From Oscillospiraceae bacterium (GTDB lineage Bacteria > Bacillota_A > Clostridia > Oscillospirales > Oscillospiraceae), in NCBI GenBank assembly GCA_015068175.1, contig SVLA01000001.1, positions 1-48,804 of the forward strand: a stretch of 48,804 bases of DNA, given 5' to 3'. The notes beneath the pieces were generated by a model, which was given only the letters and a program-made list of their open reading frames with translations, made no database searches and was not told the origin of the DNA. Of this stretch, positions 8,641 through 15,915 are shown piece by piece (within the stretch, counting starts at the first letter, position 1; every line of letters starts with the position of its first letter). Both the position numbers and the translations under genes were made by a program.

Positions 8641-8681
8641 AGCAGGAGCAGCTTTGGAAGAAAGCTGCTCCTGCTGTTTTT
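8641..8681 (+). terminator. Intrinsic terminator of the kinase operon
   Basis: A perfect 15-bp stem (AGCAGGAGCAGCTTT / AAAGCTGCTCCTGCT) with a GGAAG loop is followed by GTTTTT. It begins 5 bases after the YesL-like stop and lies between convergent genes, so it may also stop minus-strand transcripts. Confidence 0.92.
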
Positions 8682-8715
8682 ATGTATTGGGGCGGTACTC
8701 CGGCGGACTTTGGGT

Positions 8716-11280
8716 TCAGCCGATGTATTGGGCGTAGTTCTCGAGGCGGTAGAAGGTGAGGTAATTGGCGTCGTGGTAATTTTTGGCGTTTTCCCGGGCC
8801 TCCCGGACGGCCATGAGGATGTCATCGCCGTCGATGATCCAATCCACATACTGGAAGCCGTTTTGGTAAACGGCGGTGTACCAATCCAGGACCTGACGGT
8901 CCGAGAGGAGGATCTCTTCCAGGGTCCAATGGACCAGATCGTCGGAGGAGAGAAGGACCAGGTAGAGGCGCTGCTGCTTGATGGCCGGGTCGCCACCGGT
9001 GTAATTGGAGATGGACAGATACTTGCCGGTTTTTTCGTCATAACGGACGGTAAATTTGTGGCTGCCGCCGTCCATGGACAGATAACCCACGGCCTCCAAT
9101 GCGGTGCCGGCCTCGTTGAGCACCGTCAAATAGGCGGTGTCGGCGGTGTTGGAACGGGAGAGGACATAGATCCGGCCGTCGGGACCGAGGACGGGGTTGC
9201 CTTCGATGGCGTAGGACACATCGGCAGGAGGATCGGCGAAGGGGGCAAAATGCCAGTTTTCCGCCAGCATCAGATCGCTGCGCTCCTGAGCCCAGCACAG
9301 CACCGGCAGGGAATCATGCTCAAAAACGAAGTAGATCTTGCCGTCGTTGCGCAGACAGGCGGTGGGGGCCCGGTGGGGCATGGAGGAGGTGGTTAGATAG
9401 GTGATCAGGCCGTTGCCTTCGCTCATGCGCTCCCAGGTGTAGCCGCCGTCGGTACTGCGGGTGATGCCAATGTAGTAGCGGGTGGTGCGGCTGTTGCTGT
9501 GGACCCATTCGGTGCTGTAGGTGCCGAAGAGGTAGAGCATACCGTTGGCCTTGAAAAGGCTGGCCCACCAGTAATATTTCTCGATCCGGGACAGAAGTTC
9601 CCAGGTCTCGCCTTCGTCCAGGGAGCGGTAGATGGCGGTATAGAGGCCGTCGCTGGCATCCATGGAGGAGTAAAGGATGTCGCCCACCTTGATGATGGAG
9701 GGGCTGTAGACCCATTCTTCCGTGGATTTGTCGGAATACATGATGACTTCCCGGGTCTGCTCCACATTGATGGTGGGTTCGTTGTCATGCTCGGTGCAGA
9801 AGTCGTTCATGGTCTCGATCAGCGCCCGGTCCTGGGCGGAGGAAAGACGGGTGTCGGATGCGCAGATGACGAAAAGCTGATGCTCTTCGGCGGTCAGGTC
9901 GATGGTACTCAGGCCGGCGGCCCGGCAAAGATCCGGTACGGAGAAATAGAGGATGCCGCTGCGGGTGGTGCCGGTGAGGGTGGTGCCGCGGACGGTACAG
10001 CGGCTGCCGCTGAGGGTGGCGCCGAAATAGCGGACGGCGAAGGAGGCGGGGGTGTAAAGGGTGCCGCCGATGAGGATGTTGTCGGCGTCGTAGTTTTCCG
10101 TATCGGCTTTGACCACATAGCCCTGGTGGATAATGTTGCCGGTGCCGGCTTTCAGGACGGCGCCATTGCCCAGGCATTTCAGGAAGACATTGATCTTTTC
10201 GCTGAAGGTGAGGGTATCGTAAGAGTATTCGGTGTTGGGTTGGGAAAGGTACAGACCCCAAACTTCCGCGGGGGTCAGGAGCTGATCGTGGAGATAGAAA
10301 TTATCGATGAGGCCGGTCATATTGGAGGCGGATTTGGCACCGTCGCCCCCCAGGGTATCGGCCTGCTGGGCAGAAGTGGCTACGTTGCCCGTGGTGCTGT
10401 CCTGACGGGTGGTCAGTTGGCGGCCGTTGGCGAAGGCGTTGACTTCGTTGGTATTGCGATCCACGGAGAGGGTCACGAACTGCCAGATCTCATCGTTGCC
10501 TCCGTAGGCCAGGGTGTAGGGGAAGGTGTAGGTATATTTGGTGTGGGTGCGGTGGTCGGTCAGCCACAGATAGAGGTGGCGATTGGAGCAGTAAAGGCCC
10601 AGATATTCGCCGTTTTCGTCGTACAGCGAGAGGATCCGCAGGTTTCGGCCCTGGTTATCTTCCATGCGGAGCCACATGGACACGGTGAATACCCGGTCCG
10701 GGGTGAGATCGGCCACGGTGTTTTGGCCGAAGGAAAAGCCGCAGCGCTTCTTGTAGGTGGTATAAAGACCCTTACCTTCGTAGGCATCCTGAACGGTGAG
10801 GTTGTAGCAGGTGCCGCGGATGCGTCCGTCGGAGGAAAGGAAGGTGCTGCCCCAGGGGTCGTTGAAGTCAAAATGCAGCACCGGGGCCGGGGGATCAGCC
10901 ACTTCGGGCATGGTCAAAACCGGCTCGTTGGAAGGGGGTTGGGTGGCGGGCGGTTCCGTAGGGGTGGGAACGGTGGCCGGCGGCGCAGGGACGGAGGGAG
11001 CCGTTGCGGGGGGCTTTGTGGCTTGGGGGACGGTGGGTACCGGGTCCGTAGGAGCGATGGGTTCCGTGGGGACGGGACCGGCAGTGGGATCCGTGGGCAG
11101 GGCCTCGGTTGCACCTGCGGTTTCGCCAGCGGTGGGGTCGGCGGGGTCCGTGGGGGTGGGGGTGGTGGATCCACCGGTCTCCGTGGGCGTTCCCGGATGG
11201 CAGGAGATCAGAAAGATCGCCGCAAGGCACAGCGACAGCAGGCGGGTAAAAGCAGACCGGATCTTGACGGAAGGGCCCAT
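8716..11280 (-). CDS. Lipoprotein with LamG-like and sialidase-like (BNR) domains
   Basis: This 854-residue exported protein begins with a lipoprotein signal (AIFLISC, lipid Cys27) and a Pro/Thr/Ala linker to about 130. A LamG-like jelly-roll follows (about 135-335: VLHFDFNDPWG, VSMWLRM, GLIDNFYLHDQLLTPAEV). Next is a stretch like the copper-amine-oxidase N-terminal wall domain (about 370-470, GTLYTPASFAVRYFGATLSG). The last 350 residues form a sialidase-type propeller with two clear Asp boxes, SLDEGETW and STDGGYTW. The arginine triad of true sialidases was not identified, so exo-sialidase activity is uncertain and sugar binding or another glycosidase is possible. It is a single-gene unit with its own promoter. 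Confidence 0.8.
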   Translation of the reverse strand: MGPSVKIRSAFTRLLSLCLAAIFLISCHPGTPTETGGSTTPTPTDPADPTAGETAGATEALPTDPTAGPVPTEPIAPTDPVPTVPQATKPPATAPSVPAPPATVPTPTEPPATQPPSNEPVLTMPEVADPPAPVLHFDFNDPWGSTFLSSDGRIRGTCYNLTVQDAYEGKGLYTTYKKRCGFSFGQNTVADLTPDRVFTVSMWLRMEDNQGRNLRILSLYDENGEYLGLYCSNRHLYLWLTDHRTHTKYTYTFPYTLAYGGNDEIWQFVTLSVDRNTNEVNAFANGRQLTTRQDSTTGNVATSAQQADTLGGDGAKSASNMTGLIDNFYLHDQLLTPAEVWGLYLSQPNTEYSYDTLTFSEKINVFLKCLGNGAVLKAGTGNIIHQGYVVKADTENYDADNILIGGTLYTPASFAVRYFGATLSGSRCTVRGTTLTGTTRSGILYFSVPDLCRAAGLSTIDLTAEEHQLFVICASDTRLSSAQDRALIETMNDFCTEHDNEPTINVEQTREVIMYSDKSTEEWVYSPSIIKVGDILYSSMDASDGLYTAIYRSLDEGETWELLSRIEKYYWWASLFKANGMLYLFGTYSTEWVHSNSRTTRYYIGITRSTDGGYTWERMSEGNGLITYLTTSSMPHRAPTACLRNDGKIYFVFEHDSLPVLCWAQERSDLMLAENWHFAPFADPPADVSYAIEGNPVLGPDGRIYVLSRSNTADTAYLTVLNEAGTALEAVGYLSMDGGSHKFTVRYDEKTGKYLSISNYTGGDPAIKQQRLYLVLLSSDDLVHWTLEEILLSDRQVLDWYTAVYQNGFQYVDWIIDGDDILMAVREARENAKNYHDANYLTFYRLENYAQYIG

Positions 11281-11312
11281 AGGATCCCCCTTTTCTGTAA
11301 GTAATTTGGACC

Positions 11313-11342
11313 ATTATAGCATGGCGGCCGGACAAATCGCAA
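11313..11342 (-). promoter_or_regulatory. Promoter of the LamG/sialidase-like gene
   Basis: On the minus strand TTGCGA (11337-11342) and TATAAT (11313-11318) are 18 bases apart, and TG lies one base before the -10 box (extended -10). It sits about 33 bases before the start codon. Confidence 0.75.
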
Positions 11343-11370
11343 TAGGAAAACCGCCAAATATTGAATTTAG

Positions 11371-11407
11371 GGGAAAAGAAGGGGCGCGTTGCAAGCAACA
11401 CGCCCCT
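11371..11407 (-). terminator. Terminator of the sigma-serpin operon
   Basis: Minus-strand AGGGGCGTGTTGC pairs with GCAACGCGCCCCT (one wobble pair), followed by TCTTTT. It lies about 95 bases past the serpin stop. Confidence 0.75.
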
Positions 11408-11443
11408 GAGTTCGCCCAAAACCCTCTGGCGCGGTGCGTTTTG

Positions 11444-11455
11444 ATCAGCGCTGAT
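11444..11455. other. Perfect 12-bp palindrome ATCAGCGCTGAT
   Basis: A perfect 12-base palindrome between the serpin stop and the terminator hairpin. The flanking ACACGCCCCT is present twice (11398-11407 and 11476-11485). Function unknown; no gene is visible in 11281-11501 apart from the promoter and terminator listed. Confidence 0.5.
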
Positions 11456-11501
11456 GTTCAAATGGGACTTTTTTGACACGCCCCTATTTGTGGTTCAGGA
11501 T

Positions 11502-13007
11502 TCAGGGTTCATTAACGATGCCGGCGAAGAGGGGAAGATTGTCCCGGCTGGAAACTACAAAGAGGAAAGGCCGGTCCAGGGTGAAATCAATTTCCTTGAG
11601 GTCGGCGGGCATACCAGTACCATCGGTAGCGATGACGGTAAAGGCGGCAGCAATACAGCCCTTTTCATCGATGGCGACTCTTGCGGCATGGTTGATTTGG
11701 CTAACATATAAATTCGGCGTATCGGTCAAGGGGGTAAAATCGGAAATTTCGCTATTGAAAATATCGGTAATACCCAGATTTTTCATACCATCGATCAAAT
11801 CACATTGGCTGACCACATCGAATTTGGGCAGGCTCAAATTGATCTTGTATTGCTTTTGGTTTTTCCAACTGCCGGGGTCCAGGGTCATGCGCAGATAATC
11901 GTCGCTTTCCAGAATCTCTTCCACGGCGTGTCCCTTGTCCGGCAAGATCAGCCACATTTTGTTGTAGCCGGTGAGACCCAAAGAAATGGCACCGAAGTTT
12001 TCGCCCCGGTAGTAGGTATATTGGGTGAATGTTTTGTTCATAAAAGGTGTCATCAAGTTGTGATCCGCACAGTGGAACACGGCATCGCTGGTTTTGCTGA
12101 CGGAAAATTCCTCTTGCCAACCTGCGGAAAAGTAGAGCGTGGATGCCAGCACGAAAACGCAAAGGGGATCCAGTTTTATATTCTGAGCCTGGTCTTTCAG
12201 CAAGCCGCCGGTGTTGGCATCCAACCAAGCCTGTAGTTGCTTGTTCATATCACCGGTGCCCAGGTCACCGTGGAAAGAGGAAGCGAAATACTGATCAGCC
12301 AGCAAATTTGTGGTATTTTGGTGAAAACTGTAAAAGTTATCCAGCCAAACGGAGTTTGCCATCAGCAGAGTGGTCTCACCATCGTCGCTGTAATGGGCGT
12401 TCCACACATGGGATGCTTGTTCCCGCAACTGCTCGATGGTATCCAATCCAAACAGATCCAGGATCTGTTGCCGGGAATTGCCGCCGGTGGTCTCTGCCAA
12501 CATGGCCATGGCCATGTACACATTCAGGGGGGAATAGGTGGGATTATCGGAGCCTTGCAGGAACTCTGCCATGCTTCTTTGGAAGAAGTCGGTCAGACTG
12601 TCAGCGTAGCCGTCAGGCTGGTTGTACTGCTGCTTCTGACTATCGTTCCAGGCGCTAAAGGCCGTGCTGTAGGCATTCCCGTCCCCACTGTAGTCATCGT
12701 AATTGGGTTTCTGCACCATTGCCGGGTACTTGGGCACGGCAACCGCGTATTGAAGTTGCAATGTATTAGGGGATTGAATGTGGCCGGGATTCATAACGGT
12801 CCCAGGGCCGTCGCTATGAACCAACGGTTTTCCGGGGTTCAGCAATGCGCCGATACCGATGGCCAGCGCCAGCACCGCCGCAACGGCGGCGAACCAATAG
12901 GGGCGGGTGGACCTTTTTCTGGGGCAGGCATCCAGGTTGGCCACATATTCTTCCACAAGATCGGGATCCAGGCCGTTCAAGGCTTCATCCCAGTCCTTTT
13001 TCGTCAT
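11502..13007 (-). CDS. Membrane-anchored serpin with short cytoplasmic N-terminus
   Basis: This 501-residue protein is a serine-protease-inhibitor fold held in the membrane. Residues 1-36 are charged and cytoplasmic, 37-56 form one membrane helix, a linker runs to about 130, and a full serpin domain fills about 135-501. The serpin hallmarks are SPLNVYMAMAMLAETTGG, the hinge DEKGCIAAAFTV at about 447-458 (P15 Gly450), a reactive loop running to about 470, and the signature FTLDRPFLFVV from 474. Counting from Gly450 the scissile bond falls near Thr-Gly-Met, a prediction only. Ile at P13 and Phe at P9 are bulkier than the usual Ala. The start overlaps the stop of the ECF sigma gene by 4 bases, so the two are coupled. 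I infer that the N-terminus acts as an anti-sigma and the serpin as the external part. Confidence 0.88.
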   Translation of the reverse strand: MTKKDWDEALNGLDPDLVEEYVANLDACPRKRSTRPYWFAAVAAVLALAIGIGALLNPGKPLVHSDGPGTVMNPGHIQSPNTLQLQYAVAVPKYPAMVQKPNYDDYSGDGNAYSTAFSAWNDSQKQQYNQPDGYADSLTDFFQRSMAEFLQGSDNPTYSPLNVYMAMAMLAETTGGNSRQQILDLFGLDTIEQLREQASHVWNAHYSDDGETTLLMANSVWLDNFYSFHQNTTNLLADQYFASSFHGDLGTGDMNKQLQAWLDANTGGLLKDQAQNIKLDPLCVFVLASTLYFSAGWQEEFSVSKTSDAVFHCADHNLMTPFMNKTFTQYTYYRGENFGAISLGLTGYNKMWLILPDKGHAVEEILESDDYLRMTLDPGSWKNQKQYKINLSLPKFDVVSQCDLIDGMKNLGITDIFNSEISDFTPLTDTPNLYVSQINHAARVAIDEKGCIAAAFTVIATDGTGMPADLKEIDFTLDRPFLFVVSSRDNLPLFAGIVNEP

Positions 13008-13588
13008 AAGGAATATCCCTCACTTTCCAGTTTTTCTTTTAAGGATCTTCGGATCGCCGCCAGCTCCTTGTTGACCGTGGAGCGGCTCACTTTGAGCCGG
13101 GCGGCGATATTATCAATGGGTTCGGCGGCATAGTACCGGCTCATGAAGATGAAACGGCGCCGCTGGGGCAGGGCCCGGACGAAGTCGCTGACGGCGCGGG
13201 CCAGGGCCCGGGACTCCACCGGGGACAGGGGCCGCCCTTCGTCGGAGAGGATCCCCTCCAGATCACTCAAGGAGACCGTATGCCGGCTGTGGCGCTGCTG
13301 AAGGTGGTATCGGTTGATGGCGATGCGGCGCAGGACGGTGGTCAGGAAGGCTTTCAGCACGTTGGGCGTGGCCGGGGGAATGGCGTTCCAGGCGGCCAGG
13401 TAGGTGTCGTTCAGACATTCTTCGCAGGCGGGTGCGTCGTGGGCGATGTTATATGCGACGGAATAGAGGTAATTCCGGTATTTGAACGCGGTCTCATCGA
13501 TGGCGCGCTCGTCCCGCGCCCAATAGAGGGCAATGATCCGTTCGTCGCCCAAGGGCGTCCGTGCCGGGGTTCGTTGACATGGGTCCAT
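13004..13588 (-). CDS. ECF-type RNA polymerase sigma factor
   Basis: This 194-residue sigma-70-family factor of the ECF group has region 2 at about 35-100 (DETAFKYRNYLYSVAYNIA, CEECLNDTYLAAWNAIP) and region 4 at about 130-185 (ALPQRRRFIFMSRYY, IAARLKVSRSTVNKELAAIR). The start has GAGAGGAGG a few bases upstream. It is the first gene of a two-gene operon with the membrane serpin and has a clear vegetative promoter at 13685-13713. A 5' element resembling that of the second sigma gene lies at 13618-13632. In such pairs the partner membrane protein commonly holds the sigma factor inactive; here that is inferred. Confidence 0.93.
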   Translation of the reverse strand: MDPCQRTPARTPLGDERIIALYWARDERAIDETAFKYRNYLYSVAYNIAHDAPACEECLNDTYLAAWNAIPPATPNVLKAFLTTVLRRIAINRYHLQQRHSRHTVSLSDLEGILSDEGRPLSPVESRALARAVSDFVRALPQRRRFIFMSRYYAAEPIDNIAARLKVSRSTVNKELAAIRRSLKEKLESEGYSL

Positions 13589-13617
13589 ATGCTGCCTCCT
13601 CTCTTCAGTTTGAAAGG

Positions 13618-13632
13618 CCCTTCACTAATAGA
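13618..13632 (-). promoter_or_regulatory. Leader element upstream of the serpin-linked sigma gene
   Basis: Minus-strand TCTATTAGTGAAGGG, 30 bases before the start, resembles GTCTAATAAGTGAAAGAG in front of the second sigma gene (15771-15788). Its downstream end merges into a GAAGGGCCTTTC near-palindrome. It may be an ECF-recognised or leader element. Confidence 0.45.
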
Positions 13633-13684
13633 GTCAAGAAAAATCGGAAAGTGTGTAATGTTTTTTGGAAAATTTCTGAAAATA

Positions 13685-13713
13685 ATTATAGCAATTTTGC
13701 CCCCAAATAGCAA
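13685..13713 (-). promoter_or_regulatory. Promoter of the sigma-serpin operon
   Basis: Minus strand TTGCTA (13708-13713), 17-base spacer, TATAAT (13685-13690). A transcript from here would have a leader of about 90 bases containing the shared sigma-gene element. Confidence 0.75.
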
Positions 13714-13715
13714 TG

Positions 13716-13739
13716 CCCCCGGGACATCCGTCCCGGGGG
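13716..13739 (-). terminator. GC-rich hairpin between the two sigma operons
   Basis: CCCCCGGGAC and GTCCCGGGGG form a perfect 10-bp stem with an ATCC loop, 6 bases past the stop of the upstream minus-strand gene. No T-run follows; the next promoter begins 2 bases further on. Confidence 0.65.
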
Positions 13740-13745
13740 GTTACG

Positions 13746-15194
13746 TTACGCAAGTCGTTCTTCGCCGACGCCATATTCTCCGTAGTAGATATTTCGGTTT
13801 TGTCCGATCAGCGCGGTCAGTTCTTCACGGGAAATCACATGGGCGCCGGTTTCGTCCAGAAGGAAAAAGGTTTCATCATAGTATTCCATGGTGGCGCTGT
13901 AATCCTCTATATCAAGCCACTCCCAAAAACTCCAGGCGACACGAACAACAGCATAAACGCCGGTATCCGTTTTTTCATACCACCCCACTGCGGAGTTGAA
14001 GCTCATGGTTTTCCCGGTGGTGTCAATGTGCTGCGGGGTGAGCTTGGTCAGGTCCAGATCGGCAATATAGGAGGCAAGATCCGGGAGATTTTCAAAGACT
14101 GCATCCTCAAAGCGGTACTCCGACCGGGTCACCGTTTCGTTCTTCGGATCAATTTCCACCCATTCGTTGGTGGGACAGCCGTTAATATAGCGGCGGACGC
14201 GGTAGGTATGCCAAATGCGTTCCGGGATAAAAATTCCGTTTTCAAAAGGTTTCAGATATTCCATGGCTTCCCGGGCGGCTTCTGTTTGATAGTCATGGAG
14301 ATTGATTTTGGATGATTCCTGCGGCTCTTGATAATTCTCCCGAAGCTGTATCTCTCTGCGTTGCAGGGCGCCCTCCAGGGTGGATCCTCTATCAACCAGC
14401 AGGTTGCCGTTACCCCGATCCAGGTAGGACTTTGCAAACTGATAACCATAGTACCAGCTTTCCTCCTGCCATAAGGATTCATCAAAAACACCGTCGGTGA
14501 AGGCAATGATATTGCCCAATTGCGGCAAATCTTCGTGATCTGCAAAGAGATACTCAAAGGCTACCAGTTCCCCGCCGCAACGCAGCACATAGTTTTGCGG
14601 AAGCAGGTACATGGAGATCAGCAGAGCGTCATACTTTGTCAGATCGCCTTTCAGATCCTGGGGCAGCAGATAATAGAAGGTGCCCTCGATGCCACTTTGC
14701 AAGTCGTCAATGACTTCCATGCGAAGCAAACGGTATCCATTGGTTTCGGTGCTGCCGTATTCGTTCAGAGACTGGTAGATCCCCGGGAGTTCTTCCACCG
14801 CTTTGGCTACCACATTGTAGGAAAGCAGATCAAATTCAAATTGGGGAGGACTTGGCTGAAACTCGTTGATCGGATTGCGCTTTCCGGCAATGTACTGGAA
14901 TGCCTGGCCGGTGAGGGAGGTGTCCGTCTTGTGGATTGCAGAAAGAAAGTTCACCGGGCCCCAACTGCCGGGATCATTCCCTTCGATGGGCGTTTGCGAC
15001 TGGCTCCCAAGTGTCGGGGCGGGGGATGGAGCATCACTTGGCCCGCCCAGGGTGGTGATCAACAAAATTACCAGCAACGATGCCGTGGTGGTTGCCAGCA
15101 GGCCCATCAGGCGCTTTTTTGTTTTTTGCCGTTGTGTTCGCATGGCTTTGCCCCGCGCGAGGGCGCTTTGGGCCATTTCTTCATAGGTCTTCAT
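13746..15194 (-). CDS. Single-pass membrane protein partnered with an ECF sigma factor (putative anti-sigma)
   Basis: This 482-residue protein has a short basic cytoplasmic N-terminus (MKTYEEMAQSALARGKAMR), one membrane helix at about 29-49, and a large external domain with no family I recognise. The start at 15194 is set by AAGGAGGG 8 bases upstream; it overlaps the end of the sigma gene by 14 bases, so translation is coupled. The outer domain is rich in Tyr, Glu and Asp and has no obvious catalytic motif; it may include beta-type repeats (DYSATMEYYDETFFLLDE). Position and topology suggest an anti-sigma/sensor, but no canonical zinc anti-sigma motif is present. Confidence 0.8.
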   Translation of the reverse strand: MKTYEEMAQSALARGKAMRTQRQKTKKRLMGLLATTTASLLVILLITTLGGPSDAPSPAPTLGSQSQTPIEGNDPGSWGPVNFLSAIHKTDTSLTGQAFQYIAGKRNPINEFQPSPPQFEFDLLSYNVVAKAVEELPGIYQSLNEYGSTETNGYRLLRMEVIDDLQSGIEGTFYYLLPQDLKGDLTKYDALLISMYLLPQNYVLRCGGELVAFEYLFADHEDLPQLGNIIAFTDGVFDESLWQEESWYYGYQFAKSYLDRGNGNLLVDRGSTLEGALQRREIQLRENYQEPQESSKINLHDYQTEAAREAMEYLKPFENGIFIPERIWHTYRVRRYINGCPTNEWVEIDPKNETVTRSEYRFEDAVFENLPDLASYIADLDLTKLTPQHIDTTGKTMSFNSAVGWYEKTDTGVYAVVRVAWSFWEWLDIEDYSATMEYYDETFFLLDETGAHVISREELTALIGQNRNIYYGEYGVGEERLA

Positions 15195-15738
15195 ATGCAA
15201 AGCCCTCCTTTTCAAGTTCTGATCGCAGGGACAGCTTTGCCCGATACATCAAATTCTCCATCTGTTTTTTGCTCTTGCCCATGATGGCTGCGGCCTGGTC
15301 GTTCCGGAAATCTTCAAAATAGACCAGGTACAGCGCCTGACGGTAGTCCCGGTTCAGCCGCTGAAGGGCCCGGTGGAGTTGCAGTTTTCGCTCCGTCTGT
15401 AAGTAATTTCGGACCACGTCCATTTCGTCGGCCGTCAGCGCCCGGGCTTCCTCCGAGGACAAGGCGGCGTGCTTGGCCTTGCGGCGCAGATGGTCCATGG
15501 CCACATTCCGGCCAATGGAATACAGCCAGGTCTTAAAGGTGCTTCGGCCGGAAAACCGGGGCCGCCGGGCGATGAGCTTGACGAAGGTATCTTCCGTCAG
15601 GTCTTCCGCGGTGTTGATGTTCTGGACGAAGCTGTTGAGGTAGAGCATTAAACCGTCTTTGTGTTCTTTGATGATCTGCACAATGCCGTCATCGTCACCT
15701 GCCAGGAAACGGCGGTAGCTACTTGCACCGTTATCCAT
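15181..15738 (-). CDS. ECF-type RNA polymerase sigma factor
   Basis: This 185-residue sigma-70 ECF protein has region 2 at about 25-90 (AEDLTEDTFVKLIARRP, TFKTWLYSIGRNVAMDHLRR) and region 4 at about 120-175 (ALQRLNRDYRQALYLVYFEDF, QAAAIMGKSKKQMENLMYRAK). GGAAAGGAG precedes the ATG. It is the first gene of a pair with the membrane protein at 13746-15194. It differs clearly from the serpin-linked sigma factor, so the two operons are not recent copies. The upstream leader contains a perfect inverted repeat (15756-15777) and a motif shared with the other sigma gene. Confidence 0.93.
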   Translation of the reverse strand: MDNGASSYRRFLAGDDDGIVQIIKEHKDGLMLYLNSFVQNINTAEDLTEDTFVKLIARRPRFSGRSTFKTWLYSIGRNVAMDHLRRKAKHAALSSEEARALTADEMDVVRNYLQTERKLQLHRALQRLNRDYRQALYLVYFEDFRNDQAAAIMGKSKKQMENLMYRAKLSLRSELEKEGFAYEDL

Positions 15739-15755
15739 AGGCTGTACTCCTTTCC

Positions 15756-15788
15756 GAAAGAGGTTGCGTCCTCTTTCACTTATTAGAC
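15756..15788 (-). promoter_or_regulatory. Leader hairpin and shared motif before the second sigma gene
   Basis: GAAAGAGG and CCTCTTTC (15756-15777) form a perfect 8-bp inverted repeat around TTGCGT, just ahead of the ribosome site. The overlapping minus-strand motif GTCTAATAAGTGAAAGAG (15771-15788) resembles the element at 13618-13632. Translation control or sigma autoregulation is possible. Confidence 0.45.
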
Positions 15789-15824
15789 GCGAAAATCCGC
15801 TGCTGCACTTACCGATTTTGTAAA

Positions 15825-15853
15825 ATTATAGCAAAAAAATCGGCGGATAAAAA
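15825..15853 (-). promoter_or_regulatory. Promoter of the second sigma operon
   Basis: Minus strand TATAAT (15825-15830) with a weak TTTTTA -35 box (15848-15853) 17 bases away. The GCTATAATT context matches the promoter of the first sigma operon. Confidence 0.55.
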
Positions 15854-15865
15854 GGGGCAGCGAAA

Positions 15866-15910
15866 GAAAAAACAGCCATTGCACACCGCGGACGATGGCA
15901 ATGGCTGTTT
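15866..15910 (-). terminator. Terminator of the coupled glycosidase operon
   Basis: Minus strand AACAGCCATTGC pairs with GCAATGGCTGTT in a 12-bp stem with a 15-nt loop, and a run of six T follows. It starts 6 bases past the stop at 15916. Confidence 0.9.
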
Positions 15911-15915
15911 CATGT

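Noticed and set aside
9499..11304. 600-codon plus-strand frame opposite the sialidase-like gene
   Set aside because: The minus strand has a lipobox, Asp boxes, promoter and start; the plus frame is Gly-rich shadow sequence.
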